Shown here in pieces: positions 9,883 to 17,944 of a DNA stretch of 64,000 nucleotides. Origin of the DNA: Roseivivax marinus (GTDB taxonomy: Bacteria; Pseudomonadota; Alphaproteobacteria; Rhodobacterales; Rhodobacteraceae); assembly GCF_900109705.1 (NCBI RefSeq), contig NZ_FOAI01000006.1:160846-224845 (forward strand). Reading direction: 5' to 3'. Position 1 is the stretch's first letter. Each line of letters begins with the position of its first letter. A program made the translations under genes and the position numbers. The notes under the pieces were generated by a model, which was given only the letters and a program-made list of their open reading frames with translations, had not been told where the DNA came from and did no database searches.

Positions 9883-10365
9883 TTAAAGCCACCTACCCGT
9901 TCGTTGCGTGTAGGCATCGAAGCCGGCAAGAAACTTGCCACTCATTCGGGCTTCTTCAGGTCGTACGAAGCGGCGGTCGAGGATCCACCAGAGTATCGGA
10001 ACGAGCGCCAGACCGAGCGGCGCATTCCAGGCCAGCGACAGCCCGCCGAGGATCATCAGGTCGGCGAGGTAAATCGGATTGCGCGAGCGCGCGTAGATGC
10101 CGGTGGTGACCAGCTCGGCGGGAACGTGGTGCGGCACGACCGTGGTGCGGTGGCGGGCGAACTCGCGCACTGCCAGCGCGACGAGGACCAGGGCCGCAAC
10201 CGCCACGAGGCCGCCCGCGGCGAGGCCGAAAGCGCCGAGGTCCGGACCGATCCCGCGCAAGTGCCAGGACCCGACAAGCGCCGCCGCCAGCCAGACCGGC
10301 GGGAGATCGATCCAGCCAAGGCCGCGTGGCCCCTGCGGCCCGTGTTCTTTCTGCTGTCCCGCCAT
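9883..10365 (-). CDS. Isoprenylcysteine carboxyl methyltransferase (ICMT/PEMT)-like membrane protein
   Basis: A 160-residue protein with about four hydrophobic helices. The region ELVTTGIYARSRNPIYLADL near residues 84-103, and the later WILDRRFVRPEE, match the ICMT/phospholipid methyltransferase fold whose C-terminal half binds SAM. Bacterial members are mostly uncharacterised, so the substrate is unknown. It is upstream of pntA on the same strand, separated by 104 nt containing a strong hairpin. Confidence 0.8.
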   Translation of the reverse strand: MAGQQKEHGPQGPRGLGWIDLPPVWLAAALVGSWHLRGIGPDLGAFGLAAGGLVAVAALVLVALAVREFARHRTTVVPHHVPAELVTTGIYARSRNPIYLADLMILGGLSLAWNAPLGLALVPILWWILDRRFVRPEEARMSGKFLAGFDAYTQRTGRWL

Positions 10366-10576
10366 CGCAATCCCCCTCTCGCCGTCCGTCGCACGGCCCC
10401 CAGCCTGCCTGGCGGGCGCTGGCCCGTCCGTGACGCCGAAACACGCCGCGAAAGGACCCGGAACGTGCCTTGGTTACGGCCTCGTTTACCATCTTTTCGC
10501 CGCCGGGCGACGCTATTCCGACACGGAACCGCGCGCCCGCTCGTCCGGCCGCGTCGCCCCGAGAAGAGAGCACCGG

Positions 10577-13558
10577 ATGCCGACCTACACGTTGCGCTTC
10601 TATGCCTTCCAGCCGACGAACCTGATGGGGGCGTCGGGCTCGAGTTTCGTCTGGACCGGTCCGGCGGACTACAACGGCATTGCGACGATCACCGACAACG
10701 AGGCCGGCGCGGGCGGCCTGACGCTCGACGACGACAGCGCCGGGGGCGAGACCGCGACCGCCTCGGTCAGCGTGCCCGGGGGCACCTCGACCTCGACCAC
10801 CGTCGATGCCGAGATCGTCTGGACCCTGCGCGACACCGTGACCGGACGCGAGTTCCAGGTCGCACAGTTCGACGTGGAGAGCGGCGGCGCGACGGGCCAG
10901 TACACACTCTCCGAGGCGCCGCTGATCCAGGGGCGCACCTACCAGGTGGTGCAGCGGGACACGAACCCGGACGTGAACGCGGGATCGCCCGTTTTCACCT
11001 ATGCCGACTACGCCGAGCCCGATGGCATCGTCGACGGCACCTCCGGCGCCGACCGCATCGATCCGGACTATCTCGATCCGGCCTACGAGCAGACCGACGA
11101 CTCCGCCGACGCGCCGGGCGACAGCGTCGAGGCGGGGGCCGGCAACGACACAGTCTACGGCGGCCGCGGCTCCGATACGTTGCTTGGCCAGGCCGGCGAC
11201 GACGTGATCTACGGCGATTACGGCGGCACCGCCCCGCGCGACGTGGACGGCACACTGCGCTGGACCGACCAGGGCGGCGACGGGACCGACCTCTCGGCCG
11301 GGTTCACCCAGGATACCGGCGCCATCGACGTGACCCTCGGCTTCGAGGACACCGGCGACAACGTTCCCACCTTCCTCGTGGACACCGCGCGGCCGCAATA
11401 CGTAGCCCCCGGAGAGGACTTCGCGTCCAACTCCTCGTTGTTCCTCTTCGGCCAGGGCAACGGTCCGACCTCGACCACAACCATGAGCTTCGCCGCATCC
11501 GACGGCGCCGACGTGGCGGACGAGGTCACCGACGTCTCGTTCCGCATCAACGACATCGACTGGGGCAGCGGGAACCACACCGACGTGGTCACCGTCACCG
11601 CCTTCGACGCGGCCGGCAACCCGGTGGCGGTCACGCTGACCCCATCGGGCGGCGACACGGTGTCGGGCAGCACGATCACGGCAAACGAGGTCGCCGATAA
11701 CCAGGACCAGGCCGGCGGTTCGGTCCTCGTCGAGATCGCGGGCCCGGTCTCGAGCATCTCGATCACCTATGCCAACCAGCAATCCGGCACCCAGGGCATC
11801 TGGCTGACCGACGTGAACTTCACCGCGCAGACCCTCGGCGCGGGGGACGACTCGATCGTCGGCGGCGCGGGAAACGACCGGCTCTACGGCGAGGCCGGCA
11901 ACGACACGCTGTCTGGCGGTGGCGACAACGACCTGCTCGACGGCGGGTCCGGCAGCGACTTCATGGACGGCGGGGCGGGCAACGACACGCTTCTCGGCGG
12001 CGGTGGCGCCGATACCGTCGCGGGCGGCACCGGCATCGACTGGCTGGACTACGGCAGTTCGGCCGCGCCTGTCTCGGTCGACCTCGGCGCAGGAACGGCC
12101 TCGGGCGGAGACGCCACCGGCGACGTGCTGGCCGGCGGCATCGAAAACCTTGCGGGCAGCGCGGGCGGCGACGCGCTGACCGGCGACGCAGGCGCCAACA
12201 CCATCCTGGGGCGCGGCGGCGACGACACGATCGCGGGCGGCGGCGGGGCGGATTCCCTCGACGGCGGCGACGGGGCCGACAGCCTTCTGGGCGGCGCCGG
12301 GAATGACACCCTGCGTGGCGGCGCCGGCAACGACACCCTCGAGGGCGGCGCGGGCGCCGACATGCTCGACGCCGCATCGGGCATGGATTTCGTCAGTTAC
12401 GCGGGCTCCGGCAGCGCGGTGCGGGTGGACCTGTCCAACAACACCTTCTCCGGCGGCGACGCCGAGGGCGACGTCAGCTGGGGTGGCCTCGACGGCATCA
12501 TCGGCTCGGATTACGACGACGTGCTCACCGGCTACGACGCGCAGGGGCCGGACTGGACCAACGTCATCTACGGTGGCTCCGGCGACGACACCATCGACGG
12601 GCGCGGCGGAGACGACAGCCTCTACGGCGGCGTCGGCGCGGATTCGGTTATCGGCGGCACCGGCGCGGACTACATGGAGGGCGGTGCCGGCGACGACACG
12701 TTCGAGGTCGGCCGCGACGACACCGTCTCGGGCGGCGCGGGCGACGACCTCTACCGGTTGGTGGACCTCGGCGAGGGCGGCGGCGGCACGATCACCATCG
12801 ACGGCGGGACGCTCGACCAGGCCAAGGGCGACCGGCTCGACCTCGCTGGGCTGGCCGACCGGGGCACGCTCACGCGGACCGAAACGGGCGGTGGCGAGTA
12901 TTCCGGCTCGGTCACCATGTACGACGGCACGGTCGTCACCTTCTCGAACATCGACGACATCATCTGCTTCGTGCCCGGAACGCTGATCCTGACCGAGACC
13001 GGCCCCCGCCCGATCGAGACGCTTCGCCCCGGCGACCGGATCGTGACCAGGGACGCCGGGCCGCTGCCCTTGCGCTGGGTCGGCGCAAGCCGGGTCGGAG
13101 GCTTCGGTGACTTTGCTCCCGTGACGGTACCGGCGGGCGTCCTGCCGGGCCAGCGCCGGGCGCTGACCGTGTCGCCGCGGCACCGGCTGCTGGTCGCCGA
13201 CTGGCGGGCAGGCATGTATTTCGCCGCGCCAGAGGTCTTCGTCACCGCCAGCCATCTCGACGATGCCGCGGGCATCTTCCGCGCCCCCACGGCCGAGGTG
13301 ACCTACATCCACCTGCTGCTCGACGCCCATCACGTGATCTATGCCGAGGGCGCCGCGACCGAGAGCTTTCATCCCGGGCCGGTGGGACTCGCCGCGCTTT
13401 CGGACAGCGCCCGGGCCTCGCTCTTCGAGGCGGTGCCGACGCTACGGACCGGGGCCGAGAGCTACGGCCCCCTCGCCCGGATGGCAGTGAAGCGCCGCGA
13501 GGCCGCGCTGATCCGCCCGGCGCTGACGGCTGCGCCGTCGTCCGCCGCGGCGGCCTGA
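10577..13558 (+). CDS. RTX (hemolysin-type calcium-binding) protein with C-terminal Hint_2 domain
   Basis: A 993-residue protein, probably exported by a type I system. A first glycine-rich RTX block (GGRGSDTLLGQAGDDVI) lies near residues 180-215. A beta-rich domain without recognised homology follows (about 225-415). A long run of GGxGxDxLxG nonapeptides at about 421-720 should bind calcium in a beta-roll. From about residue 795 comes a Hint_2 domain: it opens ICFVPGTLILTETG with the Hint cysteine and has the TVSPRHRLLV motif, a histidine pair (LLDAHHVIYAEG) and a C-terminal tail. The ATG at 10577 follows GAGAGCACCGG; no Sec signal is present, which fits type I export. Such proteins are common in Rhodobacteraceae; function is unknown. 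No transporter genes are adjacent. Confidence 0.88.
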   Translation: MPTYTLRFYAFQPTNLMGASGSSFVWTGPADYNGIATITDNEAGAGGLTLDDDSAGGETATASVSVPGGTSTSTTVDAEIVWTLRDTVTGREFQVAQFDVESGGATGQYTLSEAPLIQGRTYQVVQRDTNPDVNAGSPVFTYADYAEPDGIVDGTSGADRIDPDYLDPAYEQTDDSADAPGDSVEAGAGNDTVYGGRGSDTLLGQAGDDVIYGDYGGTAPRDVDGTLRWTDQGGDGTDLSAGFTQDTGAIDVTLGFEDTGDNVPTFLVDTARPQYVAPGEDFASNSSLFLFGQGNGPTSTTTMSFAASDGADVADEVTDVSFRINDIDWGSGNHTDVVTVTAFDAAGNPVAVTLTPSGGDTVSGSTITANEVADNQDQAGGSVLVEIAGPVSSISITYANQQSGTQGIWLTDVNFTAQTLGAGDDSIVGGAGNDRLYGEAGNDTLSGGGDNDLLDGGSGSDFMDGGAGNDTLLGGGGADTVAGGTGIDWLDYGSSAAPVSVDLGAGTASGGDATGDVLAGGIENLAGSAGGDALTGDAGANTILGRGGDDTIAGGGGADSLDGGDGADSLLGGAGNDTLRGGAGNDTLEGGAGADMLDAASGMDFVSYAGSGSAVRVDLSNNTFSGGDAEGDVSWGGLDGIIGSDYDDVLTGYDAQGPDWTNVIYGGSGDDTIDGRGGDDSLYGGVGADSVIGGTGADYMEGGAGDDTFEVGRDDTVSGGAGDDLYRLVDLGEGGGGTITIDGGTLDQAKGDRLDLAGLADRGTLTRTETGGGEYSGSVTMYDGTVVTFSNIDDIICFVPGTLILTETGPRPIETLRPGDRIVTRDAGPLPLRWVGASRVGGFGDFAPVTVPAGVLPGQRRALTVSPRHRLLVADWRAGMYFAAPEVFVTASHLDDAAGIFRAPTAEVTYIHLLLDAHHVIYAEGAATESFHPGPVGLAALSDSARASLFEAVPTLRTGAESYGPLARMAVKRREAALIRPALTAAPSSAAAA

Positions 13559-13578
13559 CGGGCCGCGCGCTCCCGGCT

Positions 13579-14358
13579 TCAGGCGGTCTTGCGATCCGGC
13601 GTGGCCACGTGCCCGCGCGACCACGCCCGCGCGGCATCGCCGAAGGCCGCGAAGAGCGGGCGCGATACCGGGTCCTCGGCGGCGCGGTATTCCGGATGCC
13701 ATTGCACGGCCAAAGCGTAGCCCGGCGCGCCGTCGACGTAGATCGCCTCGGGCGTGCCGTCATCGGCGGTGCCGTCGATCACGATGCGCTTCCCGGCGGC
13801 CTTGATCCCCTGCCCGTGCAGCGTGTTGGTCATGACCTGACGGCTGCCCATGAGCCGGTGGAACGGGCCGCCCTCGGTGAAGTTCACCGCGTGGCGCAGC
13901 GCGAACTTCTCCTCGATGGTGCCATCGGGGGGCATCCGGTGGTTCATGCGTCCCGGCAGGTCCCGGATCTCGGGATAGAGCGTGCCGCCCATCGCCACGT
14001 TCAGCTCCTGGAAGCCGCGGCAGACGCCCAGCACCGGCTGCCCGCGCTCGATGCAGGCACGGATCAAAGGCAGGACCACGCCGTCGCGGCCCCGGTCGAA
14101 GGCGCCGTGGGCCTCGGTCGGCTCCTCACCGTACTCCTCCGGGTGCACGTTCGGCCGCCCGCCTGGCAGCAGGAAGCCGTCGCAGGTGTCCAGCAGGTCC
14201 GCGAGGTCGACATGGGTCGGATCGGCAGGCACCAGGAGAGGCAGCCCGTCCGAAACCTCGGCCACCGCCTGCTGCAGCATCGTGCCGCTGGCGTGGGCGG
14301 GGTACTGGTCGTTGATCAGGTGCGAGTTGGTGACGATGCCGATGACCGGGCGGGCCAT
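13579..14358 (-). CDS. Gamma-glutamyl-gamma-aminobutyrate hydrolase family protein (peptidase C26)
   Basis: A class-I glutamine-amidotransferase-fold hydrolase of 259 residues, related to PuuD, which cleaves gamma-glutamyl-GABA in putrescine catabolism. The nucleophile cysteine is in PVLGVCRGFQELNVAMGG, and the catalytic His-x-Glu is in LAVQWHPEYRA. The start at 14358 is chosen over an ATG 57 nt upstream because homologues begin with this MARPVIGIV beta-strand and AAGAGGCAG precedes it. No other putrescine genes lie beside it, so the exact substrate is open. Confidence 0.88.
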   Translation of the reverse strand: MARPVIGIVTNSHLINDQYPAHASGTMLQQAVAEVSDGLPLLVPADPTHVDLADLLDTCDGFLLPGGRPNVHPEEYGEEPTEAHGAFDRGRDGVVLPLIRACIERGQPVLGVCRGFQELNVAMGGTLYPEIRDLPGRMNHRMPPDGTIEEKFALRHAVNFTEGGPFHRLMGSRQVMTNTLHGQGIKAAGKRIVIDGTADDGTPEAIYVDGAPGYALAVQWHPEYRAAEDPVSRPLFAAFGDAARAWSRGHVATPDRKTA

Positions 14359-14435
14359 GTCTGCCTCTTGGATCAGGGACGGGTGAAAGCGCGTTCCACT
14401 CGATATAGGCCGCAAGGCCTCCCTGATAAAGCGGA

Positions 14436-14864
14436 TCAGTCCTCGGCGGAAAGTCCCGCGGCCTCGATGCCCGCTTTCGCGGCAGCCGCATCGTTCTCCG
14501 AGGCATCCCCGCTCACGCCGACCGCGCCCATGGTCCGGCCCTTGGAATCCTTGACCAGAACGCCACCCGGCACCGGGATCATCCCGCCACCCAGCGCGCC
14601 GTTCGCGCAGGCCACGAAGTAGGCCTGTGCCTCAGCGCGCGCCATCTGTGCAGAGCCTGGCATCCCCAGCATCACCGCGCCATAGGCCTTGCCCCGGGCG
14701 ATCTCGTAGCGGCCGGGGCTCGCGCCGTCCTCGCGCTCGAAGGCGATGAGGTTGCCGCCCGAATCCAGCACCGCCACTGCCATGGGCTTGAACTCGGCGC
14801 CGCGCGCGTGCTCCAGCGCCTTGCGGATCATCGTGCGGGCCCGTCTCAGCGAAATCTCGGCCAT
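14436..14864 (-). CDS. GlcG/HbpS-like heme-binding domain protein
   Basis: A 142-residue protein of the GlcG/HbpS (DUF336) family. It has the conserved KPMAVAVLDSGGNLIAFERED core near residues 27-47 and the GGVLVKDSKGRTMGAVGVSG motif near 107-126. GlcG genes often sit in glycolate/glyoxylate operons, and here the gene directly follows malate synthase G on the same strand, which supports a link to two-carbon metabolism. Family members bind heme or small ligands; catalysis is unproven. The ATG at 14864 has AGGAAGGGAG upstream. Confidence 0.85.
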   Translation of the reverse strand: MAEISLRRARTMIRKALEHARGAEFKPMAVAVLDSGGNLIAFEREDGASPGRYEIARGKAYGAVMLGMPGSAQMARAEAQAYFVACANGALGGGMIPVPGGVLVKDSKGRTMGAVGVSGDASENDAAAAKAGIEAAGLSAED

Positions 14865-14998
14865 GTCGGCTCCCTTCCTGTTTCTTCCAAGTGATATCCT
14901 GGGCCGGCCGCGCGGATAATGCGCGCCCCGCCCGTCTTCTTCTCGTTCCAAGTACTCCGTGGTCCGGGGCAGAGCCCCGGTTCGCCGGTCTCATCCGC

Positions 14999-17143
14999 TT
15001 ACGCCATCGCCTTCAGCTCGAGGCGCCGGCGATGCAGGACCGGCTCGGTGTAGCCCGAGGGCTGCTCGCGGCCCTGGAAGATCAGGTCGCAGGCCGCCTG
15101 GAAGGCGATCCCGTCGAAGCCCGGCGCCATCGGCCGGTAGGACGGATCGGCCGCGTTCTGGCGGTCCACCACCTCGGCCATCCGGCGCAGGATGGTCATG
15201 ACCTCCTCGCGCTCCACCACGCCGTGATGCAGCCAGTTGGCGACGTGCTGGGCCGAGATGCGGCAGGTCGCGCGGTCCTCCATGAGGCCCACGTCGTTGA
15301 TATCGGGCACCTTCGAGCACCCGACGCCGTGGTCGATCCAGCGCACCACGTAGCCGAGGATGCCCTGCGCGTTGTTCTCCACCTCGCGGGCGATCTGCTC
15401 GGGCGACCACTTGCGGAAGGACGCGAGCGGAATGTCGAGAAGCGCGTCCACGTGCGCCCGCCGGCCGCCGTCGCGCAACTTCTCCTGCACGCCCAGCACG
15501 TCCACGCGGTGGTAATGCAGTGCGTGAAGCGTGGCGGCGGTGGGCGACGGCACCCAGGCACAGTTGGCGCCTGCCTTGGGGTGGCCGATCTTGGCCTCGA
15601 GCATCGCCGCCATCAGGTCCGGCATGGCCCACATGCCCTTGCCGATCTGCGCCTTGCCCGAGAGCCCGCATTCGAGGCCGATGTCCACGTTGCGGTTCTC
15701 GTAGGCGGTGATCCAGCCCTTGTCCTTGATGAAGCCCTTGCGGCTGAAGGGTCCCGCCTCCATCGAGGTGTGGATCTCGTCGCCGGTGCGGTCGAGGAAA
15801 CCGGTGTTGATGAAGGCGCAGCGGTGCTTCGCGGCCCGGATGCACTCCTTGAGGTTCACCGAGGTACGGCGCTCCTCGTCCATGATGCCGAGCTTCACGG
15901 TGTAGCGCGGCAGGCCCAGCGCTTCCTCGACGCGGGTGAAGGTCTCGTCGGCGAAGGCGACCTCGGCCGGCCCGTGCATCTTGGGCTTCACCACGTAGAC
16001 CGACCCTTCGGTCGAGTTGCCGCCAGCCCGCGACAGGTCGTGGCGCGCGATCAGCGTGGTGACCATCGCGTCCATCAGCCCCTCGAAGATCTCCGAGCCG
16101 TCGTTCAGCAGGATCGCGGGGTTGGTCATGAGGTGGCCGACATTGCGCACCAGCATCAGGGCGCGGCCCTTCACGGTCACGGTCCCCTGCCCGTCCGGCG
16201 CGGTGAAGGCCGGATCGGGGTTGAGCGCGCGCGTCACGGTGGCGCCGCCCTTCTCGAAGCGTTCGGTCAGGTCGCCCTTCATCAGGCCCAGCCAGTTGCG
16301 GTAGGCCAGCGCCTTGTCCTCGGCGTCGACGCAGGCGACCGAGTCCTCGCAATCCATGATCGCCGAGACCGCGCTTTCCAGCCGCACGTCGGCAAGCCCG
16401 CACTGATCGCGGGCGCCGATCTGGTGGGTGCGGTCGAAGACCAGTTCCACGTGCAGACCGTTGTTGCGCAGCAGGATCGCCTCGGGCGCCTTGGGGTGGC
16501 CGCGGAAGCCCACGAACTTGTCGGGCTGGGCCAGCGGCATGTCATCGACCAGCAGCGCGCCGTTCTTCACGTGGTAGCGGCGCGCATCGGCATGGCTGCC
16601 GCCGTCGATGGGGAACGCCTCGTCGAGGAACACGCGGGTGCGCGCCACCACCCGGGCGCCGCGGCCCTTGTCATAGCCGCCCGCCGGCGGCGGCGTGCCC
16701 AGCGCATCGGTGCCGTAGAACCCGTCATAGAGAGAGCCCCAGCGCGCATTCGCGGCGTTCAGGGCATAGCGCGCGTTGGTGATCGGCACCACGAGTTGCG
16801 GGCCGGGCACCGTGGCGATCTCGGGATCGACGTTCGAGGTCTCGATCTCGAAGTCGTCGCCCTCGGGCAGCAGGTAACCGATCTCTTCGAGGAAGGCCTT
16901 GTAGGCGGCGTGGTCGTGCGGATGGTCGCGATACGCGGTGTGCCAGTCGTCGATCTTCGATTGCAGGTCCTCGCGAACCTTCAGCAGTTCGGCGTTGCGC
17001 GGCGCGAAGTCATGCGCCAGCGCCGACAGGCCCGACCAGAACGCCTCGGCCTCGACACCCGAACCGGGCAGCGCCTCGGTCTCGATGAAGTCGCAGAGGA
17101 TCTTGTCCACCTGCAATCCGTGGCGGTCGATGCGGTCGGTCAT
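14999..17143 (-). CDS. glcB: Malate synthase G
   Basis: Condenses glyoxylate with acetyl-CoA to malate in the glyoxylate/glycolate pathway. The 714-residue length matches the G isoform (about 720), not the shorter A form. Conserved parts include [15 protein letters not shown] near residue 270, the [20 protein letters not shown] catalytic-barrel segment, and [21 protein letters not shown]. The GlcG-like gene follows on the same strand after 134 nt. A strong terminator upstream separates glcB from the DUF2256 gene, so it has its own promoter within 17144-17229. Confidence 0.97.
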   Translation of the reverse strand: MTDRIDRHGLQVDKILCDFIETEALPGSGVEAEAFWSGLSALAHDFAPRNAELLKVREDLQSKIDDWHTAYRDHPHDHAAYKAFLEEIGYLLPEGDDFEIETSNVDPEIATVPGPQLVVPITNARYALNAANARWGSLYDGFYGTDALGTPPPAGGYDKGRGARVVARTRVFLDEAFPIDGGSHADARRYHVKNGALLVDDMPLAQPDKFVGFRGHPKAPEAILLRNNGLHVELVFDRTHQIGARDQCGLADVRLESAVSAIMDCEDSVACVDAEDKALAYRNWLGLMKGDLTERFEKGGATVTRALNPDPAFTAPDGQGTVTVKGRALMLVRNVGHLMTNPAILLNDGSEIFEGLMDAMVTTLIARHDLSRAGGNSTEGSVYVVKPKMHGPAEVAFADETFTRVEEALGLPRYTVKLGIMDEERRTSVNLKECIRAAKHRCAFINTGFLDRTGDEIHTSMEAGPFSRKGFIKDKGWITAYENRNVDIGLECGLSGKAQIGKGMWAMPDLMAAMLEAKIGHPKAGANCAWVPSPTAATLHALHYHRVDVLGVQEKLRDGGRRAHVDALLDIPLASFRKWSPEQIAREVENNAQGILGYVVRWIDHGVGCSKVPDINDVGLMEDRATCRISAQHVANWLHHGVVEREEVMTILRRMAEVVDRQNAADPSYRPMAPGFDGIAFQAACDLIFQGREQPSGYTEPVLHRRRLELKAMA

Positions 17144-17229
17144 GGGCGTCTCCTCCTTGCCGTGTCGGACTGTGCCGGCGTGGCCGGCATACCGTCGTGC
17201 GCAGATGACACGGGTTTCCTATCGGAAAC

Positions 17230-17264
17230 AAGACCCCGGCCGCTGGCAGCGACCGGGGTCTTTT
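17230..17264 (-). terminator. Strong rho-independent terminator
   Basis: A 10-bp stem (17230-17239 with 17253-17262) with a further 4-bp stem inside it. It is flanked by TTTT on the plus side and TTGTTT on the minus side, so it can work both ways. It lies after the minus-strand DUF2256 gene and before glcB. Confidence 0.85.
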
Positions 17265-17286
17265 ACCTTTGCACGTCGGAGCGGCA

Positions 17287-17439
17287 TCAATCGGTGGACT
17301 TGCGGTTGCGCCTGCATCTCTCGGAGCAGTAACGCACTTCGTCCCAGACCTTCTCCCACTTCTTGCGCCAGGCGAAGGGCCGCCCGCAGACCGGACAGAC
17401 CTTGGTGGGCAGGTCAGCTTTCTTGCGGGAGCGGGCCAA
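17287..17439 (-). CDS. DUF2256 zinc-ribbon peptide
   Basis: A 50-residue basic peptide. It contains the DUF2256 pattern: [19 protein letters not shown] at residues 10-28, then YCSERCRR at 37-44, giving four cysteines (15, 18, 38, 42) suited to one zinc. The only plausible start is the TTG at 17439, 11 nt after the stop of the upstream gene, suggesting translational coupling; no strong ribosome site is visible. Function of the family is unknown. Confidence 0.85.
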   Translation of the reverse strand: MARSRKKADLPTKVCPVCGRPFAWRKKWEKVWDEVRYCSERCRRNRKSTD

Positions 17440-17450
17440 TCCGGCGGGTC

Positions 17451-17780
17451 TTACTGGGTGCCGCCGTTCTCGTTTTCTGTCCCGGAGCCGCCGCTTTCGC
17501 CTTCGCTATCGGCGCTCACCGACCCGGTGGAATTGCCGCCGGGCTCGTAGGTCTCCTCCTCGAAGCCTTCGAGCGCCTCTTCGGTCTCCATGCCCTCTTC
17601 CACGGTGGGCACGGTGTCGTCTCCGCCGGGCTCACCGGTGTCGTCCTGACCGCTGACGACCAGCCAGACGATCAGGCCGAGCAGCAGGATCCCGGCATAG
17701 ATGATGGACGCGCGAATCCCCAGAAGGGCGGGACGGTGACGCTGTTCTTCCTTCTCGGTGTTGGTATCGGGTGCGGACAT
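17451..17780 (-). CDS. Single-helix membrane protein with acidic tail, unknown function
   Basis: A 109-residue protein: a charged N-terminus, one transmembrane helix near residues 24-43 ([20 protein letters not shown]), and an acidic Gly/Ser/Glu-rich C-terminus that looks disordered. I do not recognise a family. It precedes the DUF2256 gene on the same strand by 11 nt and is probably in its operon. Confidence 0.65.
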   Translation of the reverse strand: MSAPDTNTEKEEQRHRPALLGIRASIIYAGILLLGLIVWLVVSGQDDTGEPGGDDTVPTVEEGMETEEALEGFEEETYEPGGNSTGSVSADSEGESGGSGTENENGGTQ

Positions 17781-17944
17781 TCTGAAAACCTCTGGTCAGT
17801 GCTGGGCCGCGCGGGCGGCGCACACGTTGCGGCGGCGCGGCGGGTTGGCTTAGACGGTAGATCAGCCAAAGCGGTCGGCAAGCTGGTCGACCCCCGCTCC
17901 CGGCACCATGTCGCCGAGGGCGCGAACCCCGAAGGAGTGCCCCC

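Noticed and set aside
9956..13372. Very long minus-strand frame opposite the RTX gene
   Set aside because: Its translation is Arg/Ala/Gly/Val-rich and arises from antisense reading of GC-rich repeats; the plus-strand RTX/Hint protein has clear domains.
12960..13558. Intein
   Set aside because: The Hint domain is C-terminal with no C-extein and matches Hint_2, so it is not a splicing intein.
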